Below, piece by piece: positions 1 to 6,763 of a DNA stretch of 6,899 nt. Source of the DNA: Planctomycetaceae bacterium (GTDB lineage: Bacteria; Planctomycetota; Planctomycetia; Pirellulales; Lacipirellulaceae); assembly GCA_002713555.1 (NCBI GenBank), contig PATG01000096.1, forward strand, positions 9,390 to 16,288. Direction: 5' to 3'. The notes under the pieces are model-generated. The model searched no databases, had not been told where the DNA came from, and was given only the letters and a program-made list of their open reading frames with translations. The position numbers were made by a program, and so were the translations under genes. Position 1 is the stretch's first letter. Each line of letters opens with the position of its first letter.

Positions 1-1
1 T

Positions 2-1966
2 TTGGCATCCAACCTGTTATTGATCTTGGGATTGATGGTGCTGCTAAAAGCCGCTTTTACACTACCGGGCTTGGCGGGTTTGGTGCTCACCATTGGTATG
101 TCGGTCGATGCCAATGTCTTGATTTTTGAGCGTATCCGTGAAGAGCGCAAACGGGGTGCCGCCCTCCGGATGGCGATCCGGAATGGTTTTGGCCGGGCAA
201 CCCAAACCATTGTCGATGCCAATGTCACGACGCTCATCACGGCTATGGTGATTTACAAAATTGCTCCCGATAACGTCAAGGGTTTCGGGGTGACATTAAT
301 TATCGGTATTCTCATGAGTATGTATTCGGCAATCTTCCTCTCGCGCATCGTGTTTGATGTGGCCGAAAAAGCTCGGGGTATCAAAGAATTGGGTATGACC
401 CAGATCGTGGGTAAGACCAATATCAACTTCCTGGGCAAACGGCTCATTACGTCAATCATTTCGATGGCAATCATTGGAGTGGGCCTGGCAGCAGTAGCAG
501 ATCGCGGCTCTGATTTGCTGAATATTGACTTCACGGGCGGTAGTTCGGTTCAGATGGTTCTCAAAGAGGACCAAAAAATGGCTTTTTCGGAAGTCAAAGA
601 TTTGCTGGACCAACAGCCTGAGCTTGCCGAAAAGAACCTCTCTTTGGTCGAAGTTGAGAAGTCCAATACACGATACACGGTCAGTTGTGTTGAGCAGAAC
701 GTCACAAGATTACAAGAACTCCTGGCTGAAACTTTTGGAGAGCGTTTAGAAACCTATAGGATTAAGACTTCCGATATCCAGGCTTTGTCAGATGCCACCA
801 GCGCTTACCGCATTCCGACCCCCGGACCCCGGGTGGAAGCTTTATTATCTGCAACACCCGACCAACGCGACCAGAAAGCACAAGTGACACTTGTGAATTT
901 CCAGGAAGACGCTGAATCCCAAGACACTGAGTCCCAAGACGCAGTGTCAGAGGATTCTGGAACGAATACAGGGTCGGCAGAAGATGCCGTTTCGGAGGAA
1001 TCCGTTGAAGAAGAAGCGGGTAGTAATGCACTTGCGGAAGAAATGAAGAATGAAGAAAGTTCTTCAACAAATTATGCCGATCCTTTTGTCGGCGGTACTT
1101 CGGCGCAAGTTAAATTTCAGATAGGAAGTGTAGAAAAAAAGAAAAAGGTTCTGATTGGATACGATGCGGTTGTTCAATTGGTACAAGATGCATTGGAGGC
1201 AACAAATCATGGCGATGTGGCACAAGAGGTATCGCATCCGGATTACGTTTACGGCAGCGCTCTTCGATTGCCTCAATGGCAGGTCAAGTTAGCACTTGCA
1301 GAAGACCAGGCGCGTGAGGTCTTTTCTCATCTGGAGATGGCGGCCAGCAATCAGCCTGTATTTCCACTGGCAAACAAGATTGGTGGACGTGTGGCTGGTG
1401 ACATGAAAACCAAGGCGATTGCTGCCATCGTGATTAGCTTGTTGGGTATTGTGGCCTATATTTGGTTCCGATTCCAACGAGTGGTTTACGGTCTGGCCGC
1501 GGTTGTCGCTCTCGTACATGACGTGTTGGTCACGCTGGGTATGATTGCCTTGAGCGCCTACGTGGTGAATAGCATCCCGGGCCTGTCCAATGCGCTGTTG
1601 ATCGAAAAATTCCAAATCAGTTTGCCTATTGTGGCTGCCTTTTTGACGATCATCGGTTATTCACTCAATGATACGATTGTTGTTTTTGACCGTATCCGTG
1701 AAGTCAAAGGGAAGAGCCCAAATCTAACGCGAGATATTATCAACACGAGCATCAATCAGACGTTGGCTCGAACGTTACTGACTTCGCTGACGACGCTGTT
1801 GTCTGTGATTTTACTTTATGTTCTGGGTGGTGATGGTATCCACGGCTTTGCATTTTCCCTGGTGATTGGCGTGGTTGTAGGTACCTACAGCTCAATCTTT
1901 ATTGCCTCGCCCACGCTGCTGTGGATGAGTAATCGCCAACAAGGGGCAGCGAACAAGCCAGCTTAA
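2..1966 (+). CDS. secDF: Protein translocase SecDF fusion, 5'-truncated (end of SecD plus whole SecF)
   Basis: Membrane component of the Sec pathway that uses the proton motive force to pull exported proteins through SecYEG. The visible 654 codons start inside SecD; the reading frame is open to the left edge, so the true start and the large SecD periplasmic domain lie outside. Residues 32-48 are the SecD motif GMSVDANVLIFERIREE, followed by the last SecD membrane segments (to about 117). SecF begins near 140: first membrane segment about 147-166, DFTGG at 176-180, then a long non-membrane region to about 455. The remaining five membrane segments lie between about 472 and 641, with the SecF signature GYSLNDTIVVFDRIRE at 552-567. 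The region between SecF membrane segments 1 and 2 is roughly 280 residues, far longer than in E. coli SecF, and contains an acidic Ser/Glu/Asp stretch (about 301-356). Fusion of SecD and SecF in one chain is known in several phyla. Identification is secure; the role of the insert is unknown. Confidence 0.96.
   Translation: MASNLLLILGLMVLLKAAFTLPGLAGLVLTIGMSVDANVLIFERIREERKRGAALRMAIRNGFGRATQTIVDANVTTLITAMVIYKIAPDNVKGFGVTLIIGILMSMYSAIFLSRIVFDVAEKARGIKELGMTQIVGKTNINFLGKRLITSIISMAIIGVGLAAVADRGSDLLNIDFTGGSSVQMVLKEDQKMAFSEVKDLLDQQPELAEKNLSLVEVEKSNTRYTVSCVEQNVTRLQELLAETFGERLETYRIKTSDIQALSDATSAYRIPTPGPRVEALLSATPDQRDQKAQVTLVNFQEDAESQDTESQDAVSEDSGTNTGSAEDAVSEESVEEEAGSNALAEEMKNEESSSTNYADPFVGGTSAQVKFQIGSVEKKKKVLIGYDAVVQLVQDALEATNHGDVAQEVSHPDYVYGSALRLPQWQVKLALAEDQAREVFSHLEMAASNQPVFPLANKIGGRVAGDMKTKAIAAIVISLLGIVAYIWFRFQRVVYGLAAVVALVHDVLVTLGMIALSAYVVNSIPGLSNALLIEKFQISLPIVAAFLTIIGYSLNDTIVVFDRIREVKGKSPNLTRDIINTSINQTLARTLLTSLTTLLSVILLYVLGGDGIHGFAFSLVIGVVVGTYSSIFIASPTLLWMSNRQQGAANKPA
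917..997 (+). repeat. Acidic repeat-coding segment inside the SecF insert
   Basis: The sequence TCCCAAGAC occurs at 917-925 and 932-940, a 15-bp period that encodes two consecutive SQD-containing five-residue units. The pentapeptide DAVSE is encoded at 938-952 and again at 983-997, 15 residues apart. Four of the five codons in the two DAVSE copies differ only at the third base. The surrounding protein stretch (about residues 301-356) is almost entirely Ser, Glu, Asp, Asn, Thr and Ala, so it should be a disordered, strongly negative linker. The repeats are directly visible; any function is inference. Confidence 0.6.
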
Positions 1967-2084
1967 CCGAACCCGTGATTGCCCACATCTGCTGTGGAAC
2001 TTGCGTTTGTCGCAGGCTGCGCCAGGGTTTTGGCTGGCAATCTCAGTATTTCCAGCGCAGGTAGAAGCGCCTTTTGCGGATCAA

Positions 2085-2097
2085 TGCAACGGTTGCA
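2085..2097. repeat. 13-bp near-perfect palindrome TGCAAC-G-GTTGCA
   Basis: Two 6-bp arms flank a single central base, about 190 bp upstream of the LysM start and 120 bp past the secDF stop. The geometry resembles a dimeric-regulator half-site pair, but only one copy was noticed in the window and no regulator is nearby. It could be chance. Its function is unassigned. Confidence 0.3.
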
Positions 2098-2275
2098 GGA
2101 TCCCGCTACCAGCATACGGTCAATCGTCATGGTTGCTACATTTTACCCCATTCCACCGACTGCCACCCCTGGGATTGCGTGATTCGGCTTCTTCGCTGAA
2201 GGGCTCAACAGCTGGATTCTTTGCTGCCGAAGCTTGAGATAGGGGATGTTCTCTGCGGACTCCACGATCGAGAGC

Positions 2276-2280
2276 AGGAG
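2276..2280 (+). promoter_or_regulatory. Shine-Dalgarno AGGAG deciding a TTG start
   Basis: AGGAG lies 6 nt upstream of the in-frame TTG at 2287. It is the best ribosome binding site in this reading frame and places translation start just before a classic Lys/Arg-then-hydrophobic membrane anchor. An upstream in-frame TTG at 2221 has no comparable site and would add 22 polar residues before the anchor. Confidence 0.7.
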
Positions 2281-2286
2281 AAAGAA

Positions 2287-2901
2287 TTGAGCCGGGTAAA
2301 AAAACTGTTGATTGTTGGATTGATACTAGTCACGGGGATCGTGCTGGCGTTGCCATTTCGCAAGACCGCCAACCCGTTGCAATCGGAGCATCAGCATAGC
2401 GGACAACGTACGGCATCACACCAAGGGACGCAGCGTACCCAGGATTTATCCAAACGGCCATTGGTTACCCAATCGAATCCAACGGGGGACCCCAGACGCA
2501 TGGCAGCAACCCATTCCCCTGTTGCTCCTACCACTAGTTTTGACTTAGTGAACCATCCGGCGATTGGCAATCCTGTTGGTCCTACGAGTAAGCGACCTTT
2601 GACACCTGGGCGACCCACTACGGGGCCTAGGACAGCCGTCCCCTCCCCTCCGCCAGACCTACGGCCGGCTTACCAAACGGTTGAAAATCCAGCAGAACAG
2701 GATTCGAAGTGGCCTCGCGAGGTCATTCACATTGTCCAGGATGGTGACACGCTCGAAAAACTGGCAGATCGTTATCTGGGAGACACCACACGTGCGCTGG
2801 AGATTTTTGACATGAATCGCCAAAAGCTCGTGAACCCTCATCAATTGCCCATCCATGCAGAATTACGAGTCCCTGTAGCGCCCGGACGCATGTTGGACTA
2901 A
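2287..2901 (+). CDS. Membrane-anchored LysM-domain protein
   Basis: Protein of 204 residues when started at the TTG behind AGGAG. Residues 1-6 are polar and basic (SRVKK). Residues 7-24 form one hydrophobic segment ending in LALPF, best read as an uncleaved signal anchor, with no lipobox cysteine. Residues 25-144 are a low-complexity linker rich in Pro, Thr, Ser, Gly and Gln, likely extended in the periplasm. Residues 145-199 form one LysM domain: HIVQDGDTLEKLADRYLGD, then the helix and NRQKLVNP loop, closing in LRVPVAP. LysM domains commonly bind N-acetylglucosamine-containing polymers such as peptidoglycan, so a cell-wall tethering role is plausible, but there is no catalytic domain. It follows secDF on the same strand after 320 bp, so co-transcription is possible but not shown. 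The partner and specific role are unknown. Confidence 0.85.
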   Translation: MSRVKKLLIVGLILVTGIVLALPFRKTANPLQSEHQHSGQRTASHQGTQRTQDLSKRPLVTQSNPTGDPRRMAATHSPVAPTTSFDLVNHPAIGNPVGPTSKRPLTPGRPTTGPRTAVPSPPPDLRPAYQTVENPAEQDSKWPREVIHIVQDGDTLEKLADRYLGDTTRALEIFDMNRQKLVNPHQLPIHAELRVPVAPGRMLD

Positions 2902-3300
2902 AACGGCATCTAGAGCTAGCCACAATCGGGTGTTCCGCTAGAGTCCATCTGATTTTTTCCGTAGCGTTCTCCACGCTGCTCAAGCTGCTAGCAAATTCAG
3001 ATGCGAGATGCGGGTCAGGCTACCTGTTATGTCTATCTCGCATCCCGAGTATTCAACTACCGCCTTCGGAGCTTTCAACTACCGCCTTCGGCCTTGATTC
3101 CTCTCTACCGGTCGGCGGCCTCAGTTGCTTCCCGCAACCCGCATCCCGCAACCATTCCTACCGCTGCAGATGTCGCCAGACTTCTGGATCCTGCCAGTTG
3201 GCTGGCGTGCTGTACGCCCCCGAATTAACGGCGGATCCGGCTACAATCCGATGGGACCAGCAATTGGAAGTATTTATTGTTCTCAGCAAACCCCATCGCA
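2902..3300. other. 399-bp intergenic region between convergent LysM gene and prpD
   Basis: No convincing gene is seen; plus-strand open frames here are short and low-complexity. The LysM side contains a weak hairpin, CTAGC (2916-2920) with GCTAG (2937-2941), and a run of six T at 2953-2958 that could serve as a poor terminator. The middle holds the heptamer and 18-bp repeats listed separately. On the prpD side there are a GCCAG/CTGGC hairpin with a 4-nt loop (3193-3206) and a 7-bp inverted repeat CGATGGG/CCCATCG (3249-3255, 3292-3298) just past the prpD stop. None of these is a textbook terminator for the minus-strand operon. Confidence 0.6.
3001..3151. repeat. Clustered heptamer repeats with a nested 18-bp direct repeat
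   Basis: The left edge has two abutting heptamers, ATGCGAG and ATGCGGG (3001-3014). The complementary type follows as CTCGCAT CCCGAGT (3037-3050) and CCCGCAA CCCGCAT CCCGCAA (3131-3151). As a result GATGCGGGT (3007-3015) is a 9-bp inverted repeat of ACCCGCATC (3137-3145), and ATGCGAGA (3001-3008) pairs with TCTCGCAT (3036-3043). Between them an 18-bp sequence, TTCAACTACCGCCTTCGG, occurs twice (3052-3069 and 3074-3091, period 22). The arrangement resembles a small degenerate repetitive intergenic element; whether it recurs in the genome cannot be seen here. Confidence 0.65.
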
Positions 3301-4731
3301 TTACGCTTCAGTGCTCAGCAGGTCCATGAGGTCCGTAACCGTGCAGTCATCCAATTGATTGGGAGAATCGAAGAGTTCTAAAACTTTGGCAGATTGGGAC
3401 TCACGGTACGCAGACTGGAGACTTTGGACAAATTTTTTATGAAGTAGGGGGATTGCTTCGGCACGCCGCCGCCGGTGGCCTATTGGGTATTCCACTAGAA
3501 CACGATCGGTCGAGGACCCATCTTGGAAATATATTTGGATAGCATTGGGGATAGAGCGTTTGTCGGGGTCGAGATAGTCGCGTGAAAAGTCCTTGTTTTC
3601 GATAACGCTTATTCTCTCGCGCAGGGCGTCTACCCGTGGGTCGGAGGCAGCCTTGTCTTCGTAATGATCCGCATGCAGCGTGCCGTGCAGTAGCGGCACA
3701 GCGATCATATATTGCAAGCAGTGGTCGCGATCAGCCGGGTTCCTGAGCGGCCCTGACTTGGTGATGATCCGGATTGCGGCTTCCTGGGTCTCTACGTGGA
3801 TGGATGCAATATTCGTGAGCTGATCCTTGATCTGAGGGTGCAATTGGATGGCCGCTTCTACGGCGGTCTGTGCGTGGAACTCAGCGGGAAAGCGGACCTT
3901 AAAGAGGATATTCTCCATGACATAACATTCCAGCGGACGGGCTAGCGTGACGCTTTTGCTGCCAAAGAGTACGTCCTGAAAACCCCAACGCGGTGTGGAC
4001 AATGCTCCGGGATAACCCATCTCTCCAGAGAGCGTGATCAAGGCCAGACGAACTGCGCGGCTCGTTGCATCACCGGCTGCCCAGCTTTTTCGGGATCCTG
4101 TATTGGGTGCATGACGGTAGGTGCGCAGGGCTCCGCCGTCGATCCAGGCGTTGCTTACCGCATTGACCACCTGTTCCCGAGTGCCGCCCAAAAGTGCCGT
4201 GGCAACGGCCGTGGATGCCACCCGGACAAGCAGCACATGATCCAGACCCACAGAATTGAAGCTGTTTTCAAGAGCCAATATTCCCTGGATCTCGTAGGCT
4301 TTGATGGCAGCTTGCAGCACATCACGTATTCGGTAGGGCCCCGTTCCTGTTCGCTCAGGTGAGCAGTAATCGGCACATGCGAGAATGGCGCCAAAATTGT
4401 CGGACGGATGTCCCCACTCTGCTGCCAGCCAGGTGTCATTGTAATCGAGCCAGCGGATGGTCGTTCCGATGCAGAAAGCAGCTTGAACGGGATCTATTTG
4501 CAAAGAAGTCCCTGGTACATGCACTCCGTCTTGCAGGGATGCTCCTGGTACAACCGGTCCAATCAATTTGCTGCAGGCCGGATAGCGTAAAGCCTGCAAG
4601 GCACATCCGATGCTGTCGGCCAGGCAAAGGCGTGCGGTCGCGAAAGCTTCTGTGGAGCCCACTTCGTCGCACAGGGCATAGTCAGCAATTCTACGGAATA
4701 GGTCGTCGTAGGAAACTTGAGGCTCACTCAT
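3301..4731 (-). CDS. prpD: 2-methylcitrate dehydratase PrpD
   Basis: Catalyses dehydration of 2-methylcitrate to 2-methylaconitate, the second step of the cytoplasmic methylcitrate cycle. The protein has 476 residues, close to E. coli PrpD (about 480), and belongs to the MmgE/PrpD family, which needs no iron-sulfur cluster. Family hallmarks by residue are [19 protein letters not shown] (94-112), [20 protein letters not shown] (201-220), [11 protein letters not shown] (221-231), [20 protein letters not shown] (270-289) and [20 protein letters not shown] (414-433). These match the true PrpD group rather than the shorter, divergent MmgE relatives. The ATG overlaps the prpC stop in the sequence ATGA and no Shine-Dalgarno is visible upstream, so translation is probably coupled to prpC. 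It is the last visible gene of the operon. No frameshift or missing motif was seen. The product still needs an aconitase, not present here, for the rehydration step. Confidence 0.96.
   Translation of the reverse strand: MSEPQVSYDDLFRRIADYALCDEVGSTEAFATARLCLADSIGCALQALRYPACSKLIGPVVPGASLQDGVHVPGTSLQIDPVQAAFCIGTTIRWLDYNDTWLAAEWGHPSDNFGAILACADYCSPERTGTGPYRIRDVLQAAIKAYEIQGILALENSFNSVGLDHVLLVRVASTAVATALLGGTREQVVNAVSNAWIDGGALRTYRHAPNTGSRKSWAAGDATSRAVRLALITLSGEMGYPGALSTPRWGFQDVLFGSKSVTLARPLECYVMENILFKVRFPAEFHAQTAVEAAIQLHPQIKDQLTNIASIHVETQEAAIRIITKSGPLRNPADRDHCLQYMIAVPLLHGTLHADHYEDKAASDPRVDALRERISVIENKDFSRDYLDPDKRSIPNAIQIYFQDGSSTDRVLVEYPIGHRRRRAEAIPLLHKKFVQSLQSAYRESQSAKVLELFDSPNQLDDCTVTDLMDLLSTEA
4728..4731 (-). 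promoter_or_regulatory. ATGA stop-start overlap of prpC and prpD
   Basis: The TGA ending prpC (4730-4728) shares bases with the ATG of prpD (4731-4729). No purine-rich Shine-Dalgarno stands in front of prpD, so termination-reinitiation is the likely way prpD is translated, tying PrpD output to PrpC. The overlap is seen directly; the coupling is inferred. Confidence 0.75.
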
Positions 4732-5852
4732 CGCTTATCAATCGTCAAGTAAGGCCTGGAATCTGGTCCAATATAGTCGGCACTCGGACGAATGAGTCGA
4801 TTGTCGGCCCGTTGTTCGAAGATGTGTGCCCCCCAGCCAGCCGTTCTGGCAAAAACAAAAATCGGCGTAAACAGATTCGTAGGGATACCTAGAAAATGGT
4901 AGGCCGAAGCACTGTAGAAATCGAGGTTCGGAAACAATTTCTTCTCTCGCGACATCACCTCATCAATTCGTTGTGAGACTGGGTAAAGTATTTTGTCTCC
5001 GATTTCTTTGCCCAAACGGACCGCCCATTTCTGAATGATGTCGGAACGAGGATCCCGGTCTCGGTAGACTCGATGTCCGAAACCCATAATCTTTTCTTTG
5101 TGGGCCAATGCTTGCAAAATGCCCTGTTCGGCATCGTCTGGAGAAGAAAACTGCTGGATCAACGCCATGGCGGCCTCATTGGCTCCTCCATGGAGAGGTC
5201 CCCTTAGCGTACCAATGGCAGCAGAAATTGCCGAGTAAAAATCAGAGAGTGTCGAAGTACAAATCCTGGCCGTAAAAGTAGAAGCATTAAACTCATGTTC
5301 AGCATAAAGTATCAACGAAACATCAAGGGCTCGCCGGTGATCGTCACTTGGAGATGATCCATGCAATAAGTCAAGAAAATGGCCAGCAATCGACTCTTGG
5401 GTGGACTCGGTATCAATCTGTTTCGAGTTGTGTGCGTGATGGTACCAGATCATCAGCATGGCTGGAAACGTCGCCAGGAGACGTTCTGCAGCGTGCCGTT
5501 CGGAAGTATTATCGTCGGACTCCGGTTCCAGGCAGCCGAGTGCCGAACAACCGGTGCGGAGCACATCCATCGGATGTGCGGTTGCGGGTAGCCGTTCTAA
5601 GATTTCGCGAAGTTTGCCAGGAATGCAACGCTTCGCCAGCAAGCGATTTCGAAATCCGTCCAATTCATGCTTCTTTGGTAATTCTCCGTAGAGCAAAAGA
5701 TAGGCTACCTCCTCGAAGCAAGAAAGTTCAGCCAACTGTTCAATATCGTAACCTCGGTAAGTTAGTCCTTCACCCGCTTTGCCTACAGTGCTTAGTGCCG
5801 TGCGGCCTGCCACGACGCCGGCAAGTCCCTGCGGTTTTATTCCGGTGCTCAT
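4728..5852 (-). CDS. prpC: 2-methylcitrate synthase PrpC (citrate synthase family)
   Basis: Condenses propionyl-CoA with oxaloacetate to 2-methylcitrate and CoA. The protein has 374 residues, a usual length for short bacterial citrate/methylcitrate synthases. The N-terminus has [14 protein letters not shown] (29-42). The catalytic set expected for the family is present: His221 in GPLHGGANE, His260 in GFGHRVY and Asp311 in PNLDFYSA. Other conserved blocks are [10 protein letters not shown] (184-193) and the C-terminal [24 protein letters not shown] (346-369). The C-terminus is strongly PrpC-like, but GPLHGG and GFGHRVY are the forms common in citrate synthases (E. coli PrpC has GPKHGG and GFGHPVY), so some citrate synthase activity is possible. 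Operon context between prpB and prpD supports PrpC. ATG start; AGGA lies 8 nt upstream; the start is 14 nt after the prpB stop, and the stop overlaps the prpD start. Confidence 0.94.
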   Translation of the reverse strand: MSTGIKPQGLAGVVAGRTALSTVGKAGEGLTYRGYDIEQLAELSCFEEVAYLLLYGELPKKHELDGFRNRLLAKRCIPGKLREILERLPATAHPMDVLRTGCSALGCLEPESDDNTSERHAAERLLATFPAMLMIWYHHAHNSKQIDTESTQESIAGHFLDLLHGSSPSDDHRRALDVSLILYAEHEFNASTFTARICTSTLSDFYSAISAAIGTLRGPLHGGANEAAMALIQQFSSPDDAEQGILQALAHKEKIMGFGHRVYRDRDPRSDIIQKWAVRLGKEIGDKILYPVSQRIDEVMSREKKLFPNLDFYSASAYHFLGIPTNLFTPIFVFARTAGWGAHIFEQRADNRLIRPSADYIGPDSRPYLTIDKR

Positions 5853-5860
5853 ACGGTGCT

Positions 5861-5864
5861 TCCT
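5861..5864 (-). promoter_or_regulatory. Shine-Dalgarno AGGA of prpC
   Basis: AGGA sits in the 14-nt gap between the prpB stop and the prpC ATG, 8 nt before the start codon. It confirms the ATG at 5852 and shows that prpC has its own ribosome binding site within the operon. Confidence 0.65.
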
Positions 5865-5866
5865 GA

Positions 5867-6763
5867 CTATTCGTCTGATTGTACCGAATTCAAATTGCTT
5901 TCCTGCTCGTAGTAACCAAGTATCTGGTAGAGTTCATCCCGAGTTTGCATAGAAGATAATACAGCACGTTGGGATCCCTGTTCACGGATGGTGGAATACA
6001 CGTGAGTGGCTGCCGCATTCATAGCTCGAAATGCCGAGAGTGGGTACAACACGATCGCCACTCCTGCGTTGTGCAATTGTTCCCGATCAAACAGGGGAGT
6101 TTTGCCAAATTCAGTCATATTTGCCAGGACAGGTACCTGGAGAGATTGGGTGAAGGTTTTGTATTCGGCGATGTCTGTCATCGCCTCGGCAAAAATAGCG
6201 TCCGCACCAACCGAAATATAATATTGGGAGCGCTCCAAGGCGTCTTCCAGACCCGTAACTCCATAGGCGTCCGTTCGCGCCATGATTAAAAAGCTGGGAT
6301 CTGTCCGCGCTTGGACTGCTGCTGAAATACGTGCCCCCATTTCTTCACGATCCACCAGCCGTTTACCGGGTCGATGGCCACAACGTTTTGTACTGATTTG
6401 GTCCTCGATGTGAACGCCAGCAACACCAACACGGCAGAGGTCTCGGATGACTCTCTGGATAGTCAACTCGCTTCCCCAGCCAGCATCGCAATCCACGAGC
6501 AAAGGCAGGGAAGTAGCAGCAGTAATCTTAGCCGCCTCAGCCACAACGTCGTTGGGACTAATGACACCCAGATCGGGTAGTCCCAGTGTGGCGTTCGCAA
6601 CGCCTGCACCTGACAAATAGATAGCGCGAAAGCCGGCACGTTCAGCAAGTAGAGCGCAAAATGGGTTAATCGTCCCAACAATCTGGAGGGGCCGTTCCGC
6701 GTCCATGGCTGCTCGCAGCCGAGCACCTGCAGACAACTCAGTCGGTGGATCTGTATGACTCAA
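5867..6763 (-). CDS. prpB: 2-methylisocitrate lyase PrpB
   Basis: Cleaves 2-methylisocitrate to pyruvate and succinate, the final step of the methylcitrate cycle; a Mg-dependent cytoplasmic TIM-barrel enzyme of the isocitrate lyase/PEP mutase superfamily. The protein has 298 residues versus about 296 in E. coli. Motifs seen are PLQIVGTIN (25-33), YLSGAG (49-54), LPDLG (62-66), Mg-site VDCDAGWG (90-97, Asp91 and Asp93), HIEDQ (118-122), signature KRCGHRPGK (126-134, catalytic Cys128), MARTDA (161-166), FAEA (191-194), NMTEFGKTPLF (215-225) and LYPLSAFRAMN (239-249). Isocitrate lyase is excluded by the short length and the NMTEFG/LYPLSAFRAMN blocks. The start is TTG: the same frame has a stop at 6817-6815 and no ATG or GTG between, while starting at the internal ATG (residue 20) would cut a region aligning with E. 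coli PrpB. First visible gene of the operon. Confidence 0.96.
   Translation of the reverse strand: MSHTDPPTELSAGARLRAAMDAERPLQIVGTINPFCALLAERAGFRAIYLSGAGVANATLGLPDLGVISPNDVVAEAAKITAATSLPLLVDCDAGWGSELTIQRVIRDLCRVGVAGVHIEDQISTKRCGHRPGKRLVDREEMGARISAAVQARTDPSFLIMARTDAYGVTGLEDALERSQYYISVGADAIFAEAMTDIAEYKTFTQSLQVPVLANMTEFGKTPLFDREQLHNAGVAIVLYPLSAFRAMNAAATHVYSTIREQGSQRAVLSSMQTRDELYQILGYYEQESNLNSVQSDE

Larger units (their letters stand above)
1967..2286. other. 320-bp stretch between secDF and the LysM gene, no convincing gene
   Basis: Short open frames run through this region on the plus strand, but none has a recognisable product or a good ribosome binding site. Small dyads are visible: CGCAG/CTGCG (2011-2015, 2017-2021), GCCAG/CTGGC with an 8-nt loop (2021-2025, 2034-2038), TGCAAC-G-GTTGCA (2085-2097), and TTCGGC/GCCGAA spanning 2183-2231. 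None is followed by a T-run, so I cannot call an intrinsic terminator for secDF. The region could hold the secDF 3' end and the promoter of the downstream gene, but no convincing -35/-10 pair was found. Confidence 0.6.

Noticed and set aside
2001..2237. 78-codon plus-strand open frame between secDF and the LysM gene
   Set aside because: No recognisable domain, no good ribosome binding site, and it overlaps another equally weak frame and several dyads.
2909..2958. Intrinsic terminator after the LysM gene
   Set aside because: The stem is only 5 bp of AT-containing pairs with a long loop, and the T-run is about 11 nt away, so it is mentioned only as weak structure in the intergenic entry.
3001..3151. 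CRISPR array
   Set aside because: Repeats are only 7 or 18 bp with 4-nt or no spacers and only two or three copies, and there are no cas genes; this does not fit a CRISPR array.
4359..4892. 177-codon plus-strand open frame opposite prpD and prpC
   Set aside because: It is antisense to two well-supported genes, has a composition rich in Arg and Cys as expected of a shadow frame, and matches no known family.
4728..5852. Housekeeping citrate synthase (gltA) as the annotation
   Set aside because: The operon position between prpB and prpD, the short length and the PrpC-type C-terminus favour methylcitrate synthase; dual activity is left open in the findings.
5348..5866. 172-codon plus-strand open frame opposite prpC
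   Set aside because: It lies wholly antisense to prpC, whose catalytic motifs are intact; the translated product is not recognisable.
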